Positions 40,889-48,429 of a stretch of 64,000 nucleotides of DNA are shown piece after piece (the stretch's first letter is position 1; each line of letters begins with the position of its first letter). This DNA is from Exiguobacterium sp. (GTDB lineage Bacteria; Bacillota; Bacilli; Exiguobacteriales; Exiguobacteriaceae): NCBI RefSeq assembly GCF_020832205.1, contig NZ_JAFIFD010000033.1, positions 1 to 64,000 on the forward strand, given 5' to 3'. Made by a program: the position numbers and the translations under genes. The notes beneath the pieces were generated by a model. It saw only the letters and a list, made by a program, of their open reading frames with translations, was not told where the DNA came from and made no database searches.

Positions 40889-40903
40889 TAAGAATGATTA
40901 TAA
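40889..40903 (+). promoter_or_regulatory. PerR box 2 before the catalase gene
   Basis: TAAGAATGATTATAA, 12 of 14 matches to the PerR consensus with a perfect right half, just before the GAGGAGG ribosome site. Two boxes flanking the start site suggest peroxide-inducible expression. Confidence 0.6.
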
Positions 40904-40918
40904 AGAGGAGGCAACAAT

Positions 40919-42388
40919 ATGGATCAACATCGTCGTCTAACTACTAACCAAGGCGTCCCGATCGGGGATAACGCCAACTCCATCACTGCGGGCCGCCGCG
41001 GCCCAACGCTTCTCGAAGATTATCAGCTAATTGAGAAACTCGCCCACTTTGACCGTGAGCGCGTACCGGAGCGGGTCGTCCACGCCCGTGGTGCCGGGGC
41101 ACACGGGGTCTTCAAAGTTAAAAATAGCATGAAACGTTATACAAAAGCCAATTTCTTGCAAGAAGAAGGAAAAGAAACACCAATTTTTGCTCGCTTCTCG
41201 ACAGTTATCCACGGCCTCGGCTCGCCGGAAACGCTTCGTGACCCGCGCGGATTCTCGGTCAAGTTCTACACAGAGGAAGGCAACTATGACTTCGTCGGAA
41301 ACAACTTGCCGGTCTTCTTCATCCGTGATGCCATCAAATTCCCGGACGTGATTCATTCACTCAAGCCGGACCCACGGACGAACCTCCAAGACCCGGACCG
41401 TTTCTTCGACTTCATGTCGCTCACACCGGAGTCGACGAGCATGCTCATCCACTTGTTCAGTGACGAAGGCATCCCAGCGTCATACCGTCATATGCGCGGT
41501 TCTTCGGTCCACTCGTTCAAATGGGTCAACGAATTCGGCAACACGGTGTACGTAAAACTCCGTTGGGTTCCGAAACAAGGGATTAAAAACTTATCGATGG
41601 ACGAAGCGGCTAAAGTGCAAGCGGAAGACTTCAACCATGCGACGCGTGACTTGTTCAATGCCATCGAAGAAGGCGACTTCCCAGAGTGGGATCTATACGT
41701 CCAAATCCTCGACCCGGCCGATATGGACAACTTCGATTTCGATCCGCTCGACGCGACGAAAGATTGGTTCGAGGACGTCATCCCGTATCAACTCGTCGGA
41801 ACGATGACATTGAACAAAAACGTCGACAACTACTTCGCTGAGACGGAATCGGTCGGTTTCAACCCGGGCGTGCTCGTGCCTGGTATTCAACCGTCTGAAG
41901 ACAAGATGCTCCAAGGCCGCTTGTTCTCGTACTCGGACACGCAACGTTACCGCATCGGGGCGAACTACTTGCAGCTCCCGATCAACTGCCCGTTCGCCCA
42001 AGTGTCGAACAACCAGCGTGACGGCGCGATGCCGTTCAAGCAACAGACGAGCCCGGTCAACTATGAGCCGAACCGCTATGAGGACGCACCGAAACCGGAT
42101 GCGGCTTATATCGAGACGGAACAGCCGCTCACAGGCGTAGCCGGTCGTCAAAAGATCGAGAAAACGAACGACTTCGGTCAAGCGGGTGAAGTGTACCGCC
42201 GCTACTCGGAAGAAGAGAAGACAGCCCTCGTGAACAACTTGGTGGCGCACATTAAAGAAGTCCGTCACGAGAACACAGTGCTTCTGTTGATTTGCAACTT
42301 CTACCGTGCGGACCGTGACCTCGGCGAGCGTCTTTCAAAAGAGCTCAATGTCGACATCACACCGTTTTTGAGCCAAGTGACAGAATAA
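40919..42388 (+). CDS. katA: Heme catalase (clade 1 type)
   Basis: A 489-residue monofunctional catalase that converts hydrogen peroxide to water and oxygen. The catalytic histidine is H55 in RVVHARGAGAHG; the distal-side asparagine lies in GNNLPVFFIRDA; the proximal heme ligand is Y338 in RLFSYSDTQRYRIG. The small-subunit size without a C-terminal flavodoxin-like domain, plus sequence character, resemble the highly active catalase described from Exiguobacterium oxidotolerans, though identity cannot be measured here. GAGGAGG precedes the ATG. PerR-like boxes predict induction by peroxide. Confidence 0.95.
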   Translation: MDQHRRLTTNQGVPIGDNANSITAGRRGPTLLEDYQLIEKLAHFDRERVPERVVHARGAGAHGVFKVKNSMKRYTKANFLQEEGKETPIFARFSTVIHGLGSPETLRDPRGFSVKFYTEEGNYDFVGNNLPVFFIRDAIKFPDVIHSLKPDPRTNLQDPDRFFDFMSLTPESTSMLIHLFSDEGIPASYRHMRGSSVHSFKWVNEFGNTVYVKLRWVPKQGIKNLSMDEAAKVQAEDFNHATRDLFNAIEEGDFPEWDLYVQILDPADMDNFDFDPLDATKDWFEDVIPYQLVGTMTLNKNVDNYFAETESVGFNPGVLVPGIQPSEDKMLQGRLFSYSDTQRYRIGANYLQLPINCPFAQVSNNQRDGAMPFKQQTSPVNYEPNRYEDAPKPDAAYIETEQPLTGVAGRQKIEKTNDFGQAGEVYRRYSEEEKTALVNNLVAHIKEVRHENTVLLLICNFYRADRDLGERLSKELNVDITPFLSQVTE

Positions 42389-42396
42389 CCGGTTGA

Positions 42397-42425
42397 AGCA
42401 GAGTGCGTTTGCGCTCTGCTTTTTT
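42397..42425 (+). terminator. Terminator after katA
   Basis: AGCAGAGTGC with GCGCTCTGCT (one G-T pair), GTTT loop, five T. Confidence 0.9.
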
Positions 42426-42453
42426 CGTATACTAGAGAGTGGAGGTGGTGAGA

Positions 42454-43140
42454 TTGAAGGTGCGAAGTGGAGGTTACTTGCTGATCGAACGTACCGAACG
42501 AGCCGACTATATGGACGAGCGCCTGATTCCGGAGTTCATCCAGTCAGCGAGTGCATGCATTTGTGAGCAACACCCAACGCTTGATGTGCTTTGGGGGACG
42601 TCAAACCGTAGTAAGAATCAGTATCGAGAACGGCTGCGACTCAGCGAAGAAGAGTTTCTCATCCTCATAGAATGGGTGGAGTTCTATCAGGAGAGCGGAG
42701 AACTCGGATACCCTCAAACGTTTCAGACGATTGAACTCGCAAAGAAATTTCGGGACCGTTTCTTCTCTCACATCGAACTCGACATCATTGAGATCGGCCT
42801 ACCTGAGTCTTATGTTTCTGACTTTTTAGTAGAAGGGGAAGACGGAGACAGCCCTGAGCGATACGGAGTCGAGCGGTTCATTTTGCGACACGAACGCGAC
42901 GAGCCGATGGGGAAGCTTCTCGGTTACGAAGTGCTCGGTTATGAGTACGGCACGTTTCACTCATATTTATGTAATGGGTTAGAAAGAGATTTCGCCGAAC
43001 GATTCACGTTTCAGTTGAACGAGCACGGTTTCATTCCGACGCTCGCAGAAGTGGAACATTATTGTACATACAGTAATCAAGAAGACGTGGGGACGGAGCC
43101 TGTCTTATGGTTGCCATGGGTCATCTCGAAAGTGGAGTGA
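42454..43140 (+). CDS. Uncharacterised acidic protein
   Basis: A 228-residue soluble, acidic protein that I do not recognise. No signal peptide, membrane helix or known catalytic motif is visible. Notable parts are LSEEEFLILIEWVEFYQESG, the cysteine pair region ASACICEQH, and the C-terminal LCNGLERDFAERFTFQLNEH. Aromatic- and glutamate-rich composition recalls small immunity-type or SMI1-like proteins, but that is only an impression. TTG at 42454 is chosen because GGAGGTGG ends about 6 bases before it; the GTG at 42439 lies inside that ribosome site. Monocistronic. Confidence 0.75.
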   Translation: MKVRSGGYLLIERTERADYMDERLIPEFIQSASACICEQHPTLDVLWGTSNRSKNQYRERLRLSEEEFLILIEWVEFYQESGELGYPQTFQTIELAKKFRDRFFSHIELDIIEIGLPESYVSDFLVEGEDGDSPERYGVERFILRHERDEPMGKLLGYEVLGYEYGTFHSYLCNGLERDFAERFTFQLNEHGFIPTLAEVEHYCTYSNQEDVGTEPVLWLPWVISKVE

Positions 43141-43202
43141 AGTCTCTACAATTGTCGGAAGTCTTCCCTCTATGTCAAGATTAGAGAAAAGGGGGAAGCT
43201 TC

Positions 43203-43955
43203 ATGAATCAAGTCATCGAAACGTTATTGAACCACCGCTCCGTCCGTTCGTTCTCGGACGAGCGCTTGACCGCCGAACAAATCCGGCTCATCGTCGAGAG
43301 CGCCCAACGTGCTTCGACATCGAGCTTCATCCAAGCCTACTCGATCATCGGGGTCACCGATTTCGAGAAGAAGACGCGACTTGCCGAGATTGCCGGGAAC
43401 CAGGCGTACGTTGCCGAGAACGGGCACTTCTTCGTCTTCTGTGCCGATTTTTACCGTCACGAGTTGATCGGTGAACTTCACGAAGCGGCCGTCACGAAAA
43501 CGCTCGAGACGGATGAAAAACTGCTCGTCGCCGTCATCGATGCAGCCCTCGCCTCACAAAACGCGGTCGTCGCCGCTGAATCGATGGGACTTGGCATTTG
43601 TTATATCGGCGGGATTCGGAACGATATGTTCGCCGTGAAAGAACTGCTCGGTCTGCCGGAGCGGGTGTTGCCGCTGTTCGGTCTCGCGGTCGGGGTGCCA
43701 GCCCACGTCGAAGACCAAAAACCGCGTCTGCCGTTCGGTCATGTTTATCACGAGAATACATATGAGCTCGACCCGGACGAACTGAAGCGCCAACTGTCAC
43801 GGTACGACGAGACAATTCATGACTACTATGCGGCACGAGGTTCGAACCGCCGTGATGATACATGGACGGGACAAATGGGACGGATGTTGTCGAAACCGAC
43901 ACGGCTCGACGTGAAAGACTTTTTGAAGACGCAAGGATACTTGAAGCAAAAATAA
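43203..43955 (+). CDS. nfrA: NfrA-type FMN-dependent nitroreductase
   Basis: A 250-residue nitroreductase/flavin reductase. The phosphate- and FMN-binding HRSVRSFSDERL, the SMGLGICYIGGIRND loop and the LPLFGLAVGVP strand are those of NfrA/FRP oxygen-insensitive NADPH nitroreductases. The C-terminal extension (about 180-250) including WTGQMGRMLSKP is the dimer-wrapping arm of that group. In Bacillus NfrA is linked to redox and heat stress. GGGGGAAG precedes the ATG. Confidence 0.92.
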   Translation: MNQVIETLLNHRSVRSFSDERLTAEQIRLIVESAQRASTSSFIQAYSIIGVTDFEKKTRLAEIAGNQAYVAENGHFFVFCADFYRHELIGELHEAAVTKTLETDEKLLVAVIDAALASQNAVVAAESMGLGICYIGGIRNDMFAVKELLGLPERVLPLFGLAVGVPAHVEDQKPRLPFGHVYHENTYELDPDELKRQLSRYDETIHDYYAARGSNRRDDTWTGQMGRMLSKPTRLDVKDFLKTQGYLKQK

Positions 43956-43983
43956 AAACCGCCAAAACTTCGGCGGTTTTTAT
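43954..43983. terminator. Bidirectional terminator between nfrA and the TlpA-like gene
   Basis: AAAAACCGCC with GGCGGTTTTT and an 8-base loop; A and T flanks serve both convergent genes. Confidence 0.85.
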
Positions 43984-45104
43984 TTTGTCCGGGCATCGAG
44001 CCATGCCTTGTCGATGGCACCGAACTGTTTCGCTAAAATGACGCCGTTCTCGTCGAGGACGTACGTCGTCGGCATCGCTTGGATGCGATAGCCGTTCGCG
44101 ACGGCGCCATCCTCATCATAGACGACTTCGAACGCATCTTCGTACGGGGCGACAAAGTCGCGCGCATCGTTCACGTCACGCTCACTCGTCGTCGTATTCA
44201 CAGCGACAATCGTCACTTCGTCCGTCGACCGGGCGAAGGCGGCCATATCGGGCATCTCGGCGCGGCACGGCGGGCACCACGATGCCCAGAAGTTGATGAC
44301 GACACGCTGCCCCCGTAACTCTTCTAAGCGGAACGTACTGCCGTCCGTCCGTCTCAACTCAAAGTTCGGCGGGACTTGTCCGATATTCAGTCCGGTCGCC
44401 TCTGTCGCATTCGAGTCGAGCGTTTTCGTCTCGTCCGGCAAACTCGCATTGACGACAGCGAGGAAGACGAGGACGCCTAGGCCGTACTGCACGACACGGC
44501 GCGACGGTCTAGCGAAGTAAACAGCAAAGCCGACCAGACCTGCGAAAAGAACGAGCCACGCGAGGTTCAGAGTCGTCGTCACGTACGTGCTCGCGAGCCA
44601 GATGGCCAATGCCCCGGCCATCGTCCAAATCAATAAGCCGAGCGACGGCGTCCGCATCCAACGCCACGTCGTGATGATCAATAAGACGATGAGCCCGGCC
44701 ATGTAAAAGTGGAGCGGCTGGGGTGAAGCGATGAGCGGGAGCGAGGCATAACGCGGGACGGCGAGCGTCACTCCGAGCCAAAGGACGAGACCGGACAACG
44801 CCCAGTAGCCATATAGCTGCTGATTGAGCCGAAAGACGAATAGGAAGATGGCGAGCACAGCGATGGCGACAGACCAATTTCCGCCGGTCGCATACAAAGC
44901 GAGCGATAAACTGCCGGTCGTGATCAGACCGATCACGATGGCGCTCCCTTTCCATGCGAGGAAGCCAATAAACCACGTGCCGAGGACGGCATCACGCTCT
45001 TTTTCCGTCAAACCGATTTTTTTGAAGCCAATGTAGAGAATGAGCAGACTGACCATGAAAACGAGCAAGTCGAGTCGGATGTTCAGTGGACCGATGGCGA
45101 TCAC
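43980..45104 (-). CDS. Polytopic membrane protein fused to a TlpA/ResA-like thioredoxin domain
   Basis: A 374-residue fusion. The first 230 residues hold seven to eight membrane helices; the start (MIAIGPLNIRLDLLVFMVSL) recalls the N terminus of Lgt-type membrane enzymes, but no Lgt active-site signature is visible. The last 140 residues are a TlpA/ResA-like thioredoxin domain outside the membrane: QVPPNFELRRTDGSTFRLEEL, active site WASWCPPCRAEMP, cis-proline loop IQAMPTTYVLDENG. It probably reduces disulfides of exported proteins or apocytochromes; the membrane half may carry electrons. GTG start after AGGAGGG. Confidence 0.85.
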   Translation of the reverse strand: MIAIGPLNIRLDLLVFMVSLLILYIGFKKIGLTEKERDAVLGTWFIGFLAWKGSAIVIGLITTGSLSLALYATGGNWSVAIAVLAIFLFVFRLNQQLYGYWALSGLVLWLGVTLAVPRYASLPLIASPQPLHFYMAGLIVLLIITTWRWMRTPSLGLLIWTMAGALAIWLASTYVTTTLNLAWLVLFAGLVGFAVYFARPSRRVVQYGLGVLVFLAVVNASLPDETKTLDSNATEATGLNIGQVPPNFELRRTDGSTFRLEELRGQRVVINFWASWCPPCRAEMPDMAAFARSTDEVTIVAVNTTTSERDVNDARDFVAPYEDAFEVVYDEDGAVANGYRIQAMPTTYVLDENGVILAKQFGAIDKAWLDARTK

Positions 45105-45119
45105 GTAATCCCTCCTAGA

Positions 45120-45148
45120 GAAAAAGCGCCCAAACGAGTGGGCGCTTT
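45120..45148 (-). terminator. Terminator after the persulfide dioxygenase gene
   Basis: AAAGCGCCCA with TGGGCGCTTT, 6-base loop, minus-strand T run. It lies in the only gap before the TlpA-like gene, so it is also the leader of that gene. Confidence 0.88.
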
Positions 45149-45158
45149 CTTTGTTTTT

Positions 45159-45167
45159 AGTATAGCA
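45159..45167 (-). promoter_or_regulatory. Extended -10 element before the TlpA-like gene
   Basis: On the minus strand TGCTATACT, directly after the stop codon of the upstream gene and before the terminator hairpin. No good -35 box. Confidence 0.35.
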
Positions 45168-46568
45168 TTAGCGAATCTGTTCTGCATTGAGGACCGTCTT
45201 CATCGCGCCATAGCCACCGAGGATGTTTTGAATATCCTTGTAGCCGAGCGATTGAAGGACGCTCGCTGCCATGCGTGAACGGACGCCAGACGCACAGTGG
45301 ACAGCAATCGTTTGGTCTGTCGGGAGACCTTTATGGTCGCGTGCGAGTTTTCCGAGCAAGATGCGTTCGGCTTTCTCATAGTGGCTCGCGTTCCATTCTG
45401 TCGCGTTGCGGACGTCAAGTACGAACACGTCGCCTTTTTCAGCTGAATCGATCGCTTGTTCGGCCGTCACATCCGTGTACGTCTCCGTCAACAGCTCTTG
45501 ACCGAGCTCTTCAATCGGAACGATGTAGCGAAGCTTGTCCATGCCGATCGATTGAAGGTCGGTTTGGACTTGCTCGACATCGTCAGCGCTCGCGATGAGC
45601 GTGATGTCTTGGTCGAAGTTGACGAGCCAGCCGGCCCATGAGACGAACTTCGTGTTGTATGGGATGTTGATTGTGCCAGGGACGTGGCCTTTGGCAAACT
45701 CTTCGCCTTTACGCGTATCGATCACTTGTGTCGCTTCGACGAGAGTGTCAAGGCGCTCAGCACCGACGACTTCTGGACGAGCGATCTCGTTCGTCACTTG
45801 AATGCCTTCTTTGTTCACTTTCTTCATCATCGCGAAGTAGTTCGGCGGCTCCGGTTGGTCCGTCGTCAACTCTTTGATGAACGCATCTTTGTCTGTCATT
45901 TGAAGCGCCCAGTTCGTCGCTTTCTCGTAACCGACCGTCGATGTCGGAATCGCGCCGAGCGCTTTTCCGCAAGCACTGCCGGCACCGTGGCCAGGCCAAA
46001 CTTGGACGAAGTCAGGAAGAGCTTTGAACTTTTTAAGCGAATCGAACATTTGCTCGGCGCCGATCGCTGTCGTGCCTTTCACACCGGCTGCTTCTTCGAG
46101 TAGGTCAGGACGACCGATGTCGCCGACGAAGACGAAGTCGCCTGTGAAGATGCCCATCGGTTGCGTTTGGTTGCGGTCGTAGAGCAAGAACGAGATATGT
46201 TCTGGCGTGTGACCTGGTGTGTGCATGACTTCGAGCGTGACGTTACCGACTTTGAACGTGTCGCCTTCTTTGACGAGTTGTGAGTCGATGTCTTTTGCGA
46301 ACGCGTACTTCCATGAAGCGTCGCCTTCATCTGACAAATACGCTTTTGAACCCGTGCGCTTGGCGAGCTCGAGTGATCCTGAGACGAAGTCGGCGTGAAT
46401 GTGCGTCTCGGCAGTCGCGACGATCGTCATGCCTTCTTTTTCAGCTTCTTGCAAGTAAGGTGTGATGTTGCGGGCCGGGTCGATGACGACGGCCTCGCCT
46501 GTCATTTGGCAACCGACCATATATGAAGCTTGTGCTAATTTTTCATCATAGAAATAACGTAATAACAT
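45168..46568 (-). CDS. cstB: CstB-like persulfide dioxygenase with pseudo-rhodanese and rhodanese domains
   Basis: A 466-residue three-domain enzyme. The metallo-beta-lactamase domain (about 1-240) has the ETHIHADFVSG metal motif, HTPGHTPEH, TGDFVFVGDIGRPDL and WPGHGAGSACG of persulfide dioxygenases. The first rhodanese-like domain (about 265-350) has no cysteine in its active loop (LIASADDV), so it is inactive. The second (about 370-460) has C425 in VHCASGVRSR. This is the layout of staphylococcal CstB, which oxidises persulfides to thiosulfate. Second gene after a single-domain rhodanese; AGGGGG ribosome site. Confidence 0.92.
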   Translation of the reverse strand: MLLRYFYDEKLAQASYMVGCQMTGEAVVIDPARNITPYLQEAEKEGMTIVATAETHIHADFVSGSLELAKRTGSKAYLSDEGDASWKYAFAKDIDSQLVKEGDTFKVGNVTLEVMHTPGHTPEHISFLLYDRNQTQPMGIFTGDFVFVGDIGRPDLLEEAAGVKGTTAIGAEQMFDSLKKFKALPDFVQVWPGHGAGSACGKALGAIPTSTVGYEKATNWALQMTDKDAFIKELTTDQPEPPNYFAMMKKVNKEGIQVTNEIARPEVVGAERLDTLVEATQVIDTRKGEEFAKGHVPGTINIPYNTKFVSWAGWLVNFDQDITLIASADDVEQVQTDLQSIGMDKLRYIVPIEELGQELLTETYTDVTAEQAIDSAEKGDVFVLDVRNATEWNASHYEKAERILLGKLARDHKGLPTDQTIAVHCASGVRSRMAASVLQSLGYKDIQNILGGYGAMKTVLNAEQIR

Positions 46569-46637
46569 GTGAAGTACCCCCTAGAATAGTTGACTGTAAA
46601 CATCAGTTGGTTCGTTGAAATGTATATAAAGAAATGA

Positions 46638-46934
46638 TTAAACGGTTTCACCCGTCCAGCTCATCATGCCACCATCGACATTGACAACGTCGAAGCCGAG
46701 CGAGTCAAGGTAAGCCGACGCGTTCATGCTGCGTCCACCTGCCGCGCAAATGACGTGAATCGGTTTTGAACGGTCGAGCTCATCGACTTTCGCCCCGAAT
46801 TCAGAGAGCGGTACGTTTTTCGCTTGTTTAATATGGCCGCCCGCATATTCGTCCGTTTCACGAACGTCAATCAAGTTGATCGAGTCATCAGCGTTAAGCA
46901 ACGTTTCAAGTTCAGTCGTAGAAATGGTTTTCAT
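46638..46934 (-). CDS. Single-domain rhodanese sulfurtransferase
   Basis: A 98-residue rhodanese with the active cysteine in VICAAGGRSM and the typical INLIDVRETDEYAGGHI. It transfers sulfane sulfur between persulfide carriers. ATG at 46934 follows AAGGAG; a longer frame runs into the divergent promoter region and is not used. First gene of a two-gene operon with the CstB-like gene, 69 bases downstream. Promoter and operator at 46995-47024. Confidence 0.92.
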   Translation of the reverse strand: MKTISTTELETLLNADDSINLIDVRETDEYAGGHIKQAKNVPLSEFGAKVDELDRSKPIHVICAAGGRSMNASAYLDSLGFDVVNVDGGMMSWTGETV

Positions 46935-46986
46935 GTGGTCATAATCTCCTTTTCCTGAATCAAGTTTTGGCAACGAGAATCTTTCG

Positions 46987-47024
46987 TTGGCTTTAATATA
47001 CCCCCTAAGGTATACTCGATGCAA
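46987..47024. promoter_or_regulatory. Overlapping divergent promoters sharing a CsoR/CstR-like operator
   Basis: Plus strand: TTGGCT (46987-46992), 18 bases, TATACT (47011-47016). Minus strand: TTGCAT (47024-47019), 18 bases, TATATT (47000-46995). Between and over both -10 boxes lies TATACC-CCCTAA-GGTATA (46997-47014), with perfect 6-base arms and a C tract like operators of CsoR/CstR repressors. One repressor dimer pair could shut both operons. Confidence 0.7.
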
Positions 47025-47048
47025 GCAGAAAGATTGGAGGCGAATAAA

Positions 47049-47420
47049 ATGCGTAAAATCGTGATGTTGTTGTCATTTTTAGTAGTTGGTACCCTTTTAA
47101 TCGTACTATTCACATCTAGTAAGGGAGAAATTACTAAAATTGATGTTGAAACATTACAAAACAGATTGGAAAACGAAGATATTACCTTGATTGATGTCCG
47201 TGAAGTGGATGAATACGAGGGGGGGCATATCGAGGGAGCGGTGAACGCACCACTTTCTACATTAAATGAAACCGAATTGCCTTATGCGAAAGACGAACCT
47301 CTCTATATTATCTGCCGAAGCGGAAACCGGAGCGCCCAAGCTGCAAGCTTGTTGAACGACCGGGGGTATACTGAAATTTATGACGTGACCGGCGGCATGA
47401 TCGCCTGGGAACAGAAATAG
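47049..47420 (+). CDS. Membrane-anchored rhodanese
   Basis: A 123-residue rhodanese with one N-terminal membrane helix (about 5-24, VMLLSFLVVGTLLIVLF), placing the domain outside the cytoplasm. The active cysteine is in YIICRSGNRSAQA, and LIDVREVDEYEGGHI is the usual first motif. ATG at 47049 has TTGGAGG 8 bases upstream; an upstream GTG or ATG in the same frame lies inside the promoter. Cotranscribed with the TauE-type exporter; base composition is more A+T-rich than its neighbours, which may point to later arrival. Confidence 0.9.
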   Translation: MRKIVMLLSFLVVGTLLIVLFTSSKGEITKIDVETLQNRLENEDITLIDVREVDEYEGGHIEGAVNAPLSTLNETELPYAKDEPLYIICRSGNRSAQAASLLNDRGYTEIYDVTGGMIAWEQK

Positions 47421-47458
47421 AACTTACTTATCGCAAGTAGGGAACTGGAGGATTGTTT

Positions 47459-48238
47459 ATGGAGTTAGGGTTCATCATTACCATCTTTTTAATCGGATTC
47501 ATCGGGTCGTTCATCTCGGGGATGGTCGGCATCGGTGGTTCGATCATCAAATATCCGATGTTGTTGTACATTCCGCCGCTCCTTGGGTTTGCGGCGTTCA
47601 GCGCGCACGAGGTATCCGGAATCAGTGCGATCCAAGTGTTCTTCGCGACAATCGGGGGGATCTACGCTTACCGGAAAGGCGGCTACTTGAACAAACAGCT
47701 CATCCTTTATATGGGTGTCGCAGTGTTGATCGGGAGCTTCCTCGGCGGTTACGGATCGACGCTCTTGTCGGAGAACTTGATTAACGTCGTGTACGCCGTA
47801 CTGGCCACAATCGCGACGGTCATGATGTTCTTGCCGAAAGCGAACGTCGAGAACGTCCCGCTCGATCAAGTGACGTTCAACAAAGTCATCGCCGCCGGGT
47901 CGGCGTTTGTCGTCGGAATCGCCTCAGGGATCGTCGGAGCAGCGGGGGCGTTCATCTTGATGCCGATCATGCTCGTCGTCTTACGCATCCCGACGAAAAT
48001 GGCGATTGCGAGTTCTCTCGCCATCACATTCATCTCATCGATCGGATCGACGGCCGGGAAAATCATCACCGACCAAATCGTGTGGGAGCCGGCCTTCATC
48101 ATGATTATCGCCAGCTTGATCGCGGCACCGATCGGAGCGAGCGTCGGGAAAAACATGAAGACGAAGTCGCTCCAACTCATCTTGGCGCTGTTAATTTTAG
48201 CGAGCACGGTCAAGATTTGGATGGATATCATCGGATAA
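47459..48238 (+). CDS. TauE/SafE family sulfur-compound exporter
   Basis: A 259-residue membrane protein with eight predicted helices in two repeats (FIGSFISGMVGIGGSIIKYP and VGIASGIVGAAGAFILMP), the mark of TauE/SafE transporters. Next to persulfide-detoxifying genes it probably exports sulfite or thiosulfate made by the CstB-like enzyme. ATG at 47459, 7 bases after CTGGAGG; the TTG at 47453 touches the ribosome site. Confidence 0.9.
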   Translation: MELGFIITIFLIGFIGSFISGMVGIGGSIIKYPMLLYIPPLLGFAAFSAHEVSGISAIQVFFATIGGIYAYRKGGYLNKQLILYMGVAVLIGSFLGGYGSTLLSENLINVVYAVLATIATVMMFLPKANVENVPLDQVTFNKVIAAGSAFVVGIASGIVGAAGAFILMPIMLVVLRIPTKMAIASSLAITFISSIGSTAGKIITDQIVWEPAFIMIIASLIAAPIGASVGKNMKTKSLQLILALLILASTVKIWMDIIG

Positions 48239-48246
48239 AAGAAGTC

Positions 48247-48276
48247 AGGCTACCGATTCCGTTCGGTAGCCTTTTT
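48247..48276 (+). terminator. Terminator after the TauE-type gene
   Basis: AGGCTACCGA with TCGGTAGCCT, 6-base loop, then TTTT. Confidence 0.88.
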
Positions 48277-48320
48277 GCATACGCGTCGGCAGTGTACAAC
48301 GATTTCACACAGTCCCTCGG

Positions 48321-48349
48321 TTGATTTACGTTCACAAGAACGTTAAAAT
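48321..48349 (+). promoter_or_regulatory. Promoter of the LTA synthase gene with a palindrome in the spacer
   Basis: TTGATT, 17-base spacer, TAAAAT. The spacer is almost filled by the perfect palindrome ACGTTC-ACAA-GAACGT (48328-48343), a likely operator of an unknown regulator. Confidence 0.55.
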
Positions 48350-48429
48350 ACGATTCATACGTTTGTCCGTTTCATCGTGCTTGCACGATTTGATATGAAT
48401 TTATTGAGTGGTAAGGAGTGTTTGAGACA

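Noticed and set aside
46575-46584. TACCCCCTAG as a second CstR-like operator half-site
   Set aside because: Read on the minus strand it is the AGGGGG ribosome site of the CstB-like gene and has no symmetric partner.
48328-48343. LexA (SOS) box before the LTA synthase gene
   Set aside because: The Gram-positive LexA box is GAAC-N4-GTTC; here the halves are in the opposite order (GTTC-N4-GAAC).
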